A stretch of 64,000 bases of DNA from NCBI GenBank assembly GCA_015501595.1, contig JADNRX010000058.1, positions 62,001-126,000 of the forward strand, given 5' to 3'. A program made the translations under genes and the position numbers. The notes under the pieces were generated by a model. That model was not told the DNA's origin and did not search any database. It was given only the letters and a program-made list of their open reading frames with translations. This DNA is from Hymenopellis radicata (Eukaryota; Basidiomycota; Agaricomycetes; Agaricales; Physalacriaceae). Shown here in pieces: positions 30,664 to 41,341 of this stretch (positions are counted from its first letter, which is position 1; each line of letters begins with the position of its first letter).

Positions 30664-33058
30664 CTAGCATATGAACATGATACTCGTGTCCATAGGATGC
30701 GAACTCGAAAGCTATACAGAAGGTGAGCGCGGCTAGAAAGGAATAGCGTCACAAAAACGAACCTGAGGCTTCTGGCTATACTTGCTCTTCAGGATATCAC
30801 GGAGATTGTTGAGCAACTGTTGATAACTCTGATTACGGTTCTGCCCCAGCGCAGCCATGAAGGCCTAGATGATGTCAGTTAACCGAATCGTATTTCGAGG
30901 TAGGTGACTCACATAACTCATGGCACCAGTGGCGTTTCCAGCTTCCTGGGTATCAGCACTAGTTTGCGAGTCCTTACATCCACTCCAGGAGATCTGACGT
31001 TCATGTGTCAAACCCAGTAGTACGAAACTCTGATTCACGCACCACATCGGCAGGACTAGTCTTAGTAGCGCGGGCTTTCTGCTCTGCTTTCTGAGTGTTG
31101 CCCGTTGCGGTCTTTACGATGCCCATAGCGGACTTGAAGACGCCACCCATATCACCGCGAGCGTAGGAGCTCACAGCAGATAGAAGACCTTGACCTGCCT
31201 CCGCGGCAAGGTTGGGTTCTTTAATCTTCCCTTCCGTGGAATACTGGACACTTCACTGAATACAACGTGGAGCAAGGAAGGCCGCGAACATACTATGTAG
31301 GGAAGGTCCATCGCAGAACCAGAGTGGCAAGACTGAAGTGTGGATCGTCAGGCGAAGGACTCTCAAGGCAGAACGTGAGAATACGTACATCGAATATAGC
31401 TGTAAGTCGACACCCTGGAGGTAAAGGTTTTACCATAATGTCGTGTATCAGCTATTGATAAGAGGTTATTTCAGACACAACAGATATACTGATCGGCTTA
31501 CATCGTCCACGATGTGGCCAGCACGCTCGTGATCGAGCTATGTTCGATAGGATTAACACGGCATTCTGCGCGTGACCGTAAAGAGCACTTGCCGGATAGA
31601 TGACTGGAATTTGTTAGGCTGAGCCTCGATGAAGAATTGAGGAACTAACCTTCATCGTAGCCGTCTGCTTCATCACCATCCAAGTCTTTAGTCTGACCAC
31701 CATGTCCAGAGTCTGCAACACGTTAGTCGCCTAGTTCAGACACCGACTCAATTTTACGAACAATGGAAGAACAACGAATCGTTCGGCTGAGCGCCTTTCA
31801 CAAGCCACTGCATCGCTTGCAGCTATGATGTCGTTAGTAGGTGTATTAGAGTGAAAAAAACGCTGCGCACGATATTGTCTCTGGTGGGAAGTTGACGAGG
31901 GTTACGCGCGTCATCCGTAAGCATGACGATGTCTTCCATCTTGTAGCCGAAGTGCCCTGACCAGAAACACATTAGGAAAGTTTGACCATAATACATGGTA
32001 TGCAACACACTGCAAAGAAAATTTTGGATGTTTCGCGCGTCGTTGATGCAACCCGCGAGTTCTCCCCTCTGTCCCTTGTAGTTGATTCCAATCTAAGAGT
32101 CATTGAGGAAGAAGCTAGGTTAAAGATTGAGGAGGAACTGACGCATAAGGCCTTCTTCTTCCCGTTACATTGAGAATACTGGAAGTAGGGTTGCTGTTGC
32201 TGATGGTTTGCGCCTTGGAACTGAGGTCCATAGTTTTGCTGCTGAGTAGGAGGCATGTGAGGAGGGCCATATTGGTTGCTGCTAACTGTCAGCAAACTGC
32301 CGCATCGAAAGCGGAGACCTTACCGAGGAGGCTGCGACTGCCCGTACTGCGGGGCGTACGAGGGATGCTGAGGTTGCTGAGGTTGGTGTTGCTGATGGTA
32401 TTGTTGACCAGGATACGAGCCTCGCTGGACTGGGGGTGGGCCAGGGGGTGGGCCAGGGGGTGCTCCATAGGGACTAAAATACGCCATGAGAAACAAGATT
32501 TGAACATTAAATTGGAATACGCCTACGAGGGCGGCGGCAGCGGAGGTCCGGGTGGTGGGGCATAACTGATGGCACAATAAATACGCGGCATCAAACTGCA
32601 GAAAACAGATACTCACCCATGAGGAGGCGGTGCACCATAGCTGAGGCCAGGGGTGAAACGGAGAGTATAAAGATATCCTGGAAAACGTACCCAGGAGCGC
32701 CCGGAAATCTGTCTTCAGATCAGTATAAGGGTCGTAAGGAGTGTTACGCCACATACCCCGACGGAGGAGGACCAGATGGAGGACCAGGTGGAGAACCATA
32801 ACTTGGGCAATTCAATACTTGTCGGGCCGACACGGTGGCGAGGCTTACCCGTAAGGCGGGGGGCCAGATGGCGCCGAGTAGGACGGCGCGTAAGATGGAC
32901 TGAAGCCACCTTGCCTGAAGGAGTTCATTTCAAATCAAGTCATTGTTGTTAACACTGAGTACTCACGGACTGGGGAAGCTATTGCCAGGTAAGCACTCAA
33001 TCCTTGTCACTGCAATAGATACTCACCTGGGAGTACCAGAGTTATTATTATTCCACAT
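30664..33058 (-). CDS. Type I metacaspase
   Basis: Caspase-fold cysteine protease of fungi, cutting after Arg/Lys and linked to stress and cell death or protein quality control. The N-terminal third is a prion-like Pro/Gln/Tyr-rich prodomain (MWNNNNSGTP, GPPPGPPPVQRGSYPGQQYH, HQQQQPYFQYSQ) built from many short exons, one of only 12 nt (32967-32978). The p20 part shows INYRGQRGELAGCINDARN, GYKMEDIVMLTDDA, PNDSLFFHY-SGHGGQTKDL (catalytic His) and LTAIFD-SCHSGSAMDLPY (catalytic Cys). The p10 part has ISWSGCKDSQTSADTQEAG, GAMSYAFMAAL and SYQQLLNNLRDILKSKYSQ, ending DTSIMFIC. Both catalytic residues are present and the frame is intact. Start MWNNNN fits other basidiomycete metacaspases. Confidence 0.93.
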
Positions 33059-33573
33059 TGTTAGAGTGATGGTTCGAGGTCAAGGACAGTTGATGGTTAT
33101 ATACGAGGAGTCAACACAGCGCCCATCTCGGCGCTGGAGTTCGGCAAGGCGGCTGTGCCCAATCCTGTACAAAGGATAGCACTGCCACGATTCTATCTTA
33201 TCAAGAACGATGACCTTCGTTGACTTCCTGTTGACTTTGTTCAAGGACCAACTTTTTCTCCGTCTCTCGGTAGCTAAATTAATCGTCTTCATATCTCGTG
33301 GAATCGATGAGGTGCCTTTACCATTAGGACGCATTTTGACTAGTGCCACCGTCTGCCGTTCACTTCGGAACACCTTCCCTGATATCTATTTCAGACTTTC
33401 AGACCTTTTCAGACTCGAATCAGACTGCGCCAGCTTCAATGGTTCATCACACCACTCACATGAGTGCGGACCGGCGGACCTTTCCCGGAATTTTGGGGCA
33501 GCTGACCTGTATAGCTCCATAGAAAACTTATATACTGGATGTCCAGACGAGAGCTCACTTACGAAAATCCATC
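33059..33573. other. Divergent intergenic region metacaspase / sugar porter
   Basis: No coding exon supported; overlapping ORFs here show no family resemblance. Holds the promoters of both divergent genes. Confidence 0.5.
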
Positions 33574-36290
33574 ATGGCTGGAGGTGCTGCTACCGGTGCT
33601 GCCCCGCTGTCTACGACGCGCCGTAAAGCCCTCGCAGGTGCTTCTGGATGGGTGAGTAGACTCATTGAGAATACTAATCCTAATCCAACTCATTGTCTCT
33701 GCAGAAGGGCCTCGCGGAGAATCGCAAAGTGTTCCTGATTGCGGTTTTTGCTTCGTTGGGAGGACTGTACGTCTTATGGTTATAATCGCATGTCTTGATC
33801 CTGACATGCCACCTTTCAGTCTCTATGGTTCGTTCTCTGTTCGACCGATGCTGGTTTGACCAAGTCGTTGTGAAATGTAGGTTATAACCAGGTACGTCTA
33901 TTCTGGCACCATTGGTTCTATCAATCTGACTAACGTCTCTGTCAGGGCGTGTTCTCCAGTGTGTTGGGGTGCGTCTCCGACCGTTTTGTCGCCGCATGCA
34001 ACGTGCTGATCACTTTCATAGCATGCATAATTTCCAAGAGACGTAGGTGATCTCTCTGTGTGAAAACGAAACGGAAACAGGCTCTGATCTCCTCAATAGC
34101 ATGGGCGATGCGGTTACCAATTCGGGGAAGAAAGGATGGCTCGTTGCCATTCTTGAGCTGGGAGCCTGGGTTGGCGTTTTGATGACCGGATACTTTGCTG
34201 ACAAGCTTTCCCGAAAATACACCATCCTTCTCGGTATGTCTCCGTGTATGACGATTAGGACGTATATGGACTCACTTGCCTAGCCGTGGTCGTGTTCTGC
34301 ATCGGTGTAATCGTTCAGACGACAGCGAAGGCGCCTCCTTCTATCTTCGGTGGTCGTTTCGTTACTGGTTTGGGTGTCGGTTCGCTGAGTATGGCCGTTC
34401 CATTGTACAATGCGGAGGTCAGTCAGGTCCCTGTCCGTCCTCTTATACTCAACATTTTGTCTAGCTCGCACCTCCCGAAGTCCGAGGAAGTCTTGTCGCT
34501 CTTCAGCAGCTCGCCATCACGTTTGGGATTATGATATCCTTCTGGATTGACTATGGAACTAACTACATTGGAGGAACCGGCGAAACTCAGAGTGAAGCTG
34601 CATGGAGAATTCCTCTAGCATTACAACTTGTTCCTGCTCTAATCCTGGGGGCGGGGATCCTATTCATGCCCTTCTCCCCTCGGTGTGTTAATCTGGCACC
34701 TCGCTCATGCGTTGATTATCCTGATTCCCATCAGTTGGCTCGTCAATCAAGGTCGCGAAGATGAAGCTCTGCAAGTACTCAGCAGGACGCGTAATCTGCC
34801 TGTCGACCATGAATTAGTACAAATCGAGTTTCTGTGAGCTCTGCTGAAGCGATTGTCCGACTCTATGCTGATAAATTCTACAGCGAAATCAAGGCTCAAT
34901 ACCTCTTTGAAAAGGAGACTTCTGAGGCGAAATTCCCTCAGTACCAGGATCCTTCTTTCTCCTCCCAGTTCAAGTTGGGTTTCTACAGCTATTTGAGCTT
35001 GATCGTCGACCGCAGTATGTGCTGAGCAACTACACTGAATCCGAACTGTCTGATATGATGCCGCAGAACTTTTGTGGCGAGTCGCTGTAGCTTCTCTGTG
35101 AGTTCCTATCTTCTTCGACGAAGGACACTGCTCAAGATGCCAACCAGAACCATGTTCTTCCAGCAGTGGACTGGTGTGAATGCTATTCTATACTATGCCC
35201 CGAGCATCTTCCAATCGCTCGGTTTGACGGGCAACACCATTTCGCTTTTGGCAACTGGTGTTGTCGGTATTGCGTACGCTCTTCGTCTGTTGTGATGGTA
35301 TCTACCTGAATCGGCATTTCCAGCATGTTTTTGGCCACTATTCCGGCTGTCATCTGGATTGACCAGGTCGGGCGAAAGCCTGTTCTGGTTTCTGGCGCTT
35401 TTTTGATGGCGGGGTGAGTAGGTTGGCGAACGATTAGCCGAAGGTTCTTAAACCTTCTTTAGATGTCATTTCATCGTAGCCATCCTCACTAGCCTCTACC
35501 ACGACAGTTGGACTTCGTTAGTCCCTTTCCTTCTCCATTTCGAACATTCGTGACACCCGTCTAGACATTCCTCTGCTGGATGGGCCGCGTGTGCGTTTGT
35601 GTGGCTTTTCGCCATCGGATTCGGATACAGTTGGGGACCGTGCGCTTGGATTATCGTGGCTGAGATCTTCCCTCTCAGTATTCGTGGTAAAGGAATGTCC
35701 ATCGGTTCCTCTTCTAACTGGGTAAGTTGCAGGCTACACCTCATGGTTGAAGTCGCTAATTAGTCGTTGATTAGATGAACAATTTCATCGGTGAGTAATA
35801 TCGAAACGTTTACTGGTTGTATCTCATACCAAACCGTTGCTAGTTGGTCAAGTGAGTGAATACGTTCGACCTGAAAGTGTCCGCGTAACCGTTGTATAGG
35901 TGACTCCCTCTATGCTTGAACATATTGGCTATGGGACTTTCGTCTTCTTCGGAGTACGTTGAAGCTTACTTCAAGTGGGGCCTTGCGCTGACAATCTACA
36001 AGCTCTTCTCTTTCCTTGGAGGATGTTTCATCTGGTTCTTTGTAAGATTTAATCTTAAGCACTGAGCTCTGATTGACGATAATGGTGTGCAGGTCCCCGA
36101 AACCAAAGGTGTCTCCTTGGAGGAGATGGAAGAACTGTTCGGAAACACTGCGGACTTGGCTGTGGAAGATCTGAATCGTCTTGAAGCCATCCACAAGCGC
36201 TTGGGTCTCATTGTTGATGGGATCGATGTGAAGGCCGACGAAGAGTCGGGTAAAGTTTCTCATGAAGAAGAGAAGATCGAAAGGGCTTGA
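33574..36290 (+). CDS. MFS sugar porter (hexose/quinate-type transporter)
   Basis: Twelve-helix sugar/H+ symporter of the plasma membrane. More than ten exons from [20 protein letters not shown]. Motifs in order: FASLGGLLYGYNQG (helix 1), [47 protein letters not shown] (the PESPR-like loop), [19 protein letters not shown] (sugar-binding helix 7), [41 protein letters not shown] and [17 protein letters not shown], then a 50-residue cytosolic tail ending EEEKIERA. Length about 530 aa is normal for the family. The exact sugar is not deducible. Exons around 33880-34060 are very short. Confidence 0.9.
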
Positions 36291-37599
36291 TAATCATTAC
36301 GACTGTAATTTTCCATTCATGATGTTTGTGTATGAATATTTGAACATGTAGGTGCGCCACATATGACTTTTATGTGACGTGATTTTTAGGACCTGGAATT
36401 GCTGAAGAGAATGCGCGTTCGAAGTCGTCCGCTGCCGCCGGACTATCTGAGGTCCGTCTAGAATCTGTAGACCCGGCCCACCGTCGGGCTGACTCTATGG
36501 GCCATGCCCAGAAAGTACTTACAGTATGAAGTGAACAACCGACTCAAGCAAATGAATTGTCCTTTTTTCAGGCAGGAAATAGTTCGAAGATACGAGCCGA
36601 CGAGGACTGACCCCACCTGAAAAAGAAGAGGATTTTCCTTTTCATTGTCAAGTCTGAGTCGCACGAGTAGATCGATATAAAGGCAGATCTACGGGTCGAA
36701 GATGGCGGTCAATAGGTGGACCTTGTAGTTCTTTGATGAGCTCACGGTCGTATTCCTCTGGTACTGCTCACACTGGTTGGGACCGGAGATTTACGGACCA
36801 ACGTCGAACGAAAAGAGAGGTGTAATATACCCCTGATATGCCCCAGTGATCAATGGAGATTAAGTTAAAGCAGATGGGATTAGCACGATGGAGATAATTG
36901 CACCTGCGGGTCCGCACACAATGTCGACCCCATCCTTGACCTCCGGTCATCGGCGAACAGTGCACGCTTCTTAGTTATTTCCCACTAGCAGTACTTACTT
37001 TGCTGGGCCCGACTGTTAGGATTCTAGTCTTCTTGAAGCCGTGGGCACCGTGAAATGAACGAAACTGTTGAAGTTCGAGCCTGGTTCAAAACACAGCGGC
37101 AGCATCACGAGACTTACTTAGTCACTATTTTCGAACCTGCCACGAGTTCAATCCGAGTTTCATGATGATCTGTAGTTGATCTGTTCTTTCAAGTTTCCAT
37201 GCGCATCAAGAATCGTCCGACGGCGTCGTCCCGCCCCGTTAGCCAGCGTTCTTGAACTGTTCAAGAATTCAAACATAGGTTTGAGGCTTGAACAAAAAAG
37301 TTCCGCTGTCACAAAATCTCTCAGGCTGAAACAAGGTTCTAAGTATTCGAAATCAAGTCGCCATGAACATTGAACATCTGCACCGCGTTTACATCAATTT
37401 GGGTACGGTTGGGTGGTCTAGCCATCGGTGTCTGGGCGGTCTCTGGTCTAGCCAACAATGTCTGGTCTATGGCCTAGCCGGTGCAGGGCATACTCATCAC
37501 GAAACGATGCGGGGAAAACGATAAGGCCAATGAGGCCTTAAAAGCTCTCTCTAAGCGCGAAGATTCATTCTCATCTTCCTCTGGATCTAAGTATCAACG
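36291..37599. other. 1.3-kb intergenic stretch, nothing recognised
   Basis: Only short ORFs without family resemblance or consistent splice pattern. No TIRs or tandem arrays noticed. Confidence 0.5.
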
Positions 37600-39423
37600 A
37601 TGGCCATCTCTCCGAAACTTCGAGTCGCAATTGTGTGCGTAGATTTCCTTTACCTGAGCCAATCATGCTCCTAATCCAGGTCTCATTCAGTGGTGGTGGT
37701 CCGGGAGGCCTCATTGCGGCTCTTGCCTTGTCGAAGTCTGAAAACCTGGATGTCTCCGTGTACGAAGCGGCCACTGAGTTCGGCGATATTGGAGTCGCGC
37801 TCGGCATGCCATGGAGGCCTTGGACAATCCTGAAGTTGCTCGATCTGCAGAAATATCTATTACCACTCTTGCAAGAAGTTCCAAGCGACGAAACGGGTGA
37901 GTCGCGTCGAGCTGCTGAGCAACGGCCATGTGATGGCTAACGATCGTCCTGCAGTCCCGACAGTCCACTACCGCAAATCTGATCAAGCTGAAGGTCAAGA
38001 CATCTTTACGTGCATGGGTCTAGGTCTGTCTGCTGTCCGCCGTCGCGTATGGATCTGACTCTTCACGTCCTTTCATAGCCGGTTACACGAGGTTCCGCCG
38101 TTCCCACTTCCACGCAGCGTTCTTAAGTCAGCTTGACGCTCGCTGCAAATCATTCACATCCAAGCGCTTGGTCAGCTATACCGAGCCAGCCAATCCATCG
38201 GAACCCATCCAGTTGAACTTCCAGGATGGAAGTACCGCCACCTGCGATCTCCTTGTTGGCGCAGATGGCGTAAAGTCAGCCGTTCGGGCCTCCATGTACA
38301 CCGCAGCGGCCGACCAGGCAGAGAAAGAGGGTCGGTCTGATGAGGCAACCAAGCTGCGTGGCCATATCAGGGCACGGTTCAGCGGCGTTGAGGTCTTCCG
38401 CACTGTCATACCAGCCGAGAAGCTGCGTGAGGTCGCCCCAGACCACTACGCGTTCAAATGCCCTACTCAGGTCAGTCTTTGGTCCTGACTAGAAGTACTG
38501 TTGAGACTGAAATGTGCACGTAGTTCCTGGGGAAGGAAAAGGTCGGAATGCCTCCATTTCGGTCTAGCCCTCATTTCCTGATGACCTTTCAATGTAGCAC
38601 GTCATGTCCTATCCTATTTTGTCGACACATGGCAAGTTCATAAATATTGGCCTTTACAAGTGCGATTACAGCCGCGAGGGCACGGACTATCCGGAACCAT
38701 GGGTCAAGGACGTCAGTTCTGAGGATCTTGCCTCTTTGTATACCGGTTGGGAACCAGACGTACAGGCTATACTCAAGGTGGGAGCACAAGCCAGGTACTA
38801 TTGGTTCATACTCATGCCCTCATGCCAGTGTGTGGATCCGGTTGTGGGTCGATGGGCTATCTGCACTGTCTCCAACCTACCGTTCTTCAACTTGTCTCGT
38901 GCTGTAGTGCTGGGTGATGCGGTACGCATTCCTTCCACTTTCTGAAGACCTGTCTTTTGCTCACGATTTGTTGTTTAGGCGGTTCGTGTGGCATTCCTTT
39001 CCTCTGATCCTTTTATATGATTTAACTTTAGCACGCTATGACAAACTTCCAAGGTGCCGGTGCAGGCCAAGCGATTGAGGTAGCTGCCTTCCTCTCCTCT
39101 GCCCGAAGGCGACTCATCCATTTTTTCATCATGTATAGGATGCCTACATTCTCTCGACGATCCTCTCGCACCCGTCCGTCACCCGGGCAAACGTGACCAA
39201 AGCGCTGGAGATCTACTCTCAGGTCCGCGTTCCGTTCTCCCGCCATGTTGTGGCGAGTTCGCGGGCCACCGGGATAGACTGCGCCCTTCACGATGAGGCT
39301 GCGGCCGCGGATTTGGATTACCTCGGGAAGCGCATGCAGGCCGAGATGGAGTGGGCTTGGACGTGGCGTCCTGAGGATGAGCAGAAGAAAGCTTTGGACC
39401 TCATCGAGAAGACGCTCGTCTAG
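37600..39423 (+). CDS. FAD-dependent aromatic monooxygenase (salicylate hydroxylase-like)
   Basis: Class A flavoprotein hydroxylase using FAD and NAD(P)H on small aromatic or polyketide substrates. Start MAISPKLRVAI, then after an intron VGGGPGGLIAALALSKS (GxGxxG dinucleotide fold), VYEAATEFGDIGVAL, FHAAFLSQLDARCKSF, LLVGADGVKSAVRASM (DG motif) and VVLGDAAHAMTNFQGAGAGQ (GD motif). The second Ala of GDAAHAM is supplied only if a 3-nt exon (38979-38981) is spliced in between introns 38922-38978 and 38982-39031. The C-terminus is AEMEWAWTWRPEDEQKKAL. No membrane segment. The methyltransferase gene follows in the same direction 500 bp on, which may indicate a common pathway, but no core biosynthetic gene lies nearby. 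Confidence 0.9.
38979..38981 (+). other. Putative 3-nt microexon (GCG) in the monooxygenase gene
   Basis: Flanked by TTGTTTAG before and GTTCGT after. Splicing it in adds one Ala and restores GDAAHAM; skipping both introns as one (38922-39031) leaves GDAHAM. Confidence 0.55.
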
Positions 39424-39868
39424 ATGTAGAGATGTTTAAACCCTGTAATGTGTAATGTAATATTCTCCTTCAAACTTCAAAGAAGGGTTTCACGCTGTGG
39501 GTGTATCATGTGCAAAATACCTCTCTAGACTCTACTCAGTGCCAGGAAATCCGACAAGGCCCTCAATCCAGCTCACTCGTAAAGTGAAGTGAAAAAGACC
39601 CAGGAAGGTGAGCTTTTCCGAACACAGTTAAACCTTGAAATCTTCTCCACCCTTCCGTCCGTCGCACGAGTCGTCATACCGTATACGTAGCACGTCTTCC
39701 ATATATGGACATGACCGTTTCAACCAGCGTTTCATTGATGGTATCTCTCCGATTGTCATGAGTACATCAGAGGAACCATCTAATCGATGATTTGCATCTG
39801 TAAGAAGCACATGTTGTTCATGCGTTACCCCATTTAAAGCCGTCGAGAATCTGTCGAGCACGAGAGGA
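39424..39868. other. Intergenic stretch upstream of methyltransferase
   Basis: No exon supported; ends at a TATA box. Confidence 0.5.
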
Positions 39869-39877
39869 TATATAATA
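39869..39877 (+). promoter_or_regulatory. TATA box of the methyltransferase gene
   Basis: TATATAATA lies about 45 bp before the ATG at 39921. Confidence 0.5.
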
Positions 39878-39920
39878 CAGTCCGATCGACGTTCGATCCT
39901 TCCACTCCCTCTTGAACATC

Positions 39921-41130
39921 ATGGCTGCTTCAGACATCGAGACGCCTACGTCCTAGTCGTACGCCTTCCTTCATTATGTACCTCTTATAAACGTCTTCAA
40001 CTAATCGTGCAGGCCAATGAAGCTGAATGGGCCAGGTATGCCTCGCTGTGCATTCACTCCTGTAGGTGTCCTGAGGTGATATACTCAGGCTCGACGCCAT
40101 GCACAATGGAATCTCCAAGTTTCTGGGTGATAAGCTATCGCCAGCAGATTTAGGACAGCCGCGAAAGATCCTGGAAATCGGGTACGAGGCCTTTCGCGTT
40201 TCTCGCCGAGTCGGGTTGTTGAAGTCAAATTTGGCTCGTAGCGCGGGGTCAGGAGCATGGTCAGTCTTAGTCTCCATGTGCCTCCCGTGCGATTGACTGA
40301 GACGTTGATTCTTAGGGCCATTCAAGCCGCCAAGCAGTACCCCGATGCCGACGTCCTCGCAGTCGACATGAACCCACTCCCTGCTAGGTAGGTGATCGCT
40401 TTGCGCCATGTTAGGAAGACTGAATTGACGATGAAATACCATTCAGGCCTCTACCTCCGAACGTCCGATACCAAAAGCTTAACGTGTTGGAGCCCTTCCC
40501 CTTCGCGGCGGGGAGCTTCGACGTCGTTCACATCCGACTGGTTCTTTGTCATGTGAGAGAATCGTCTCCATCAAACACGTCGTGCTGACGCGTCTGTTCT
40601 AGCTCCCAGATGGACACGCCGTCCTTTCCCGCATTATCGACCTGGTTTCTCCAGGCGGCTGGGTTCTCGTCGATGACATCGACTGGTCCGAGGCCTTCCA
40701 AGGTTTGGACAAGGCCCCGGGAATAAAGGGCGGTCTTGCCTCCCTAGTGAAATCCATGGAAGCAGAAGCCGGAGACCCGCATTACGGGAAGACCTTGAAG
40801 GCGTACCTCGAGTCCTCAAGCGCGCTTACTGACGTTCACGTCCAAGAGGTCGACCTGCCCATAAACCCCATCCCCCAAGGTACGCGTTCTGGTGCTTTGA
40901 GAACCCGTTGCTTATGTTGTCATTCAGAGCCGGCGCTGGGGGGGCTAAGCCAGGTGATGAAGAAATCCCTCGTGGGTGCTATTGGCGCTGCGACGGTCAG
41001 CCAGACAGTCGGGCTGATCAAAGACTTCAAAGAGGTGCAGCAGGCATTCCTCGACGAGATGGCCAGTGACGGGGTGGAGTGGCAGTATTCGTGCCAAATG
41101 TATTTCGCATGGGCGAAGAAGCGTGTTTAA
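39921..41130 (+). CDS. SAM-dependent class I methyltransferase (one frame slip)
   Basis: Rossmann-fold methyltransferase of a type common in Agaricomycetes. The first exon reads MAASDIETP; a one-base loss in a CC run near 39950 separates it from YVLV, after which a GTACGC intron leads to ANEAEWARL. Then DAMHNGISKFLGDKLSPADL and KILEIG (motif I start), AIQAAKQYPDADVLAVDMNP (acidic motif II), VRYQKLNVLEPFPFAAGSFD, VVHIRLVLCHLPDGHAVL and SPGGWVLVDDIDWSEAF (motif III region). Motif I appears short (ILEIG straight to AIQAA), so a Gly-rich microexon may have been missed or lost between 40182 and 40317. End YFAWAKKRV. Substrate unknown; about 300 aa. Confidence 0.8.
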
Positions 41131-41341
41131 ATTTGGGTAGCCCACATCGCAGGGATTGCCGTGGTTGATTCAACTCAGTCTATGTACTTTTTGGAGTTTT
41201 CCCTCCTTGTCAATGAGACGGCTCAAGTGAGTCGATTCTTGATTGTGGGTCGTTGCATATGTACAGTTGAAGACGGGAAACGTTGGTAATGTAGTTCGTT
41301 CAACATTGTCAAGTAGACAGCGTTGATAATGTCGTAGGTCA

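Noticed and set aside
32420..32470. GGGTGGGCCAGG tandem repeat
   Set aside because: Explained as the Pro-Gly-Pro coding repeat of the metacaspase prodomain.
21634..41130. Complete secondary-metabolite cluster
   Set aside because: Only tailoring-type genes were found, no core synthase or cluster regulator, so a cluster call is not justified.
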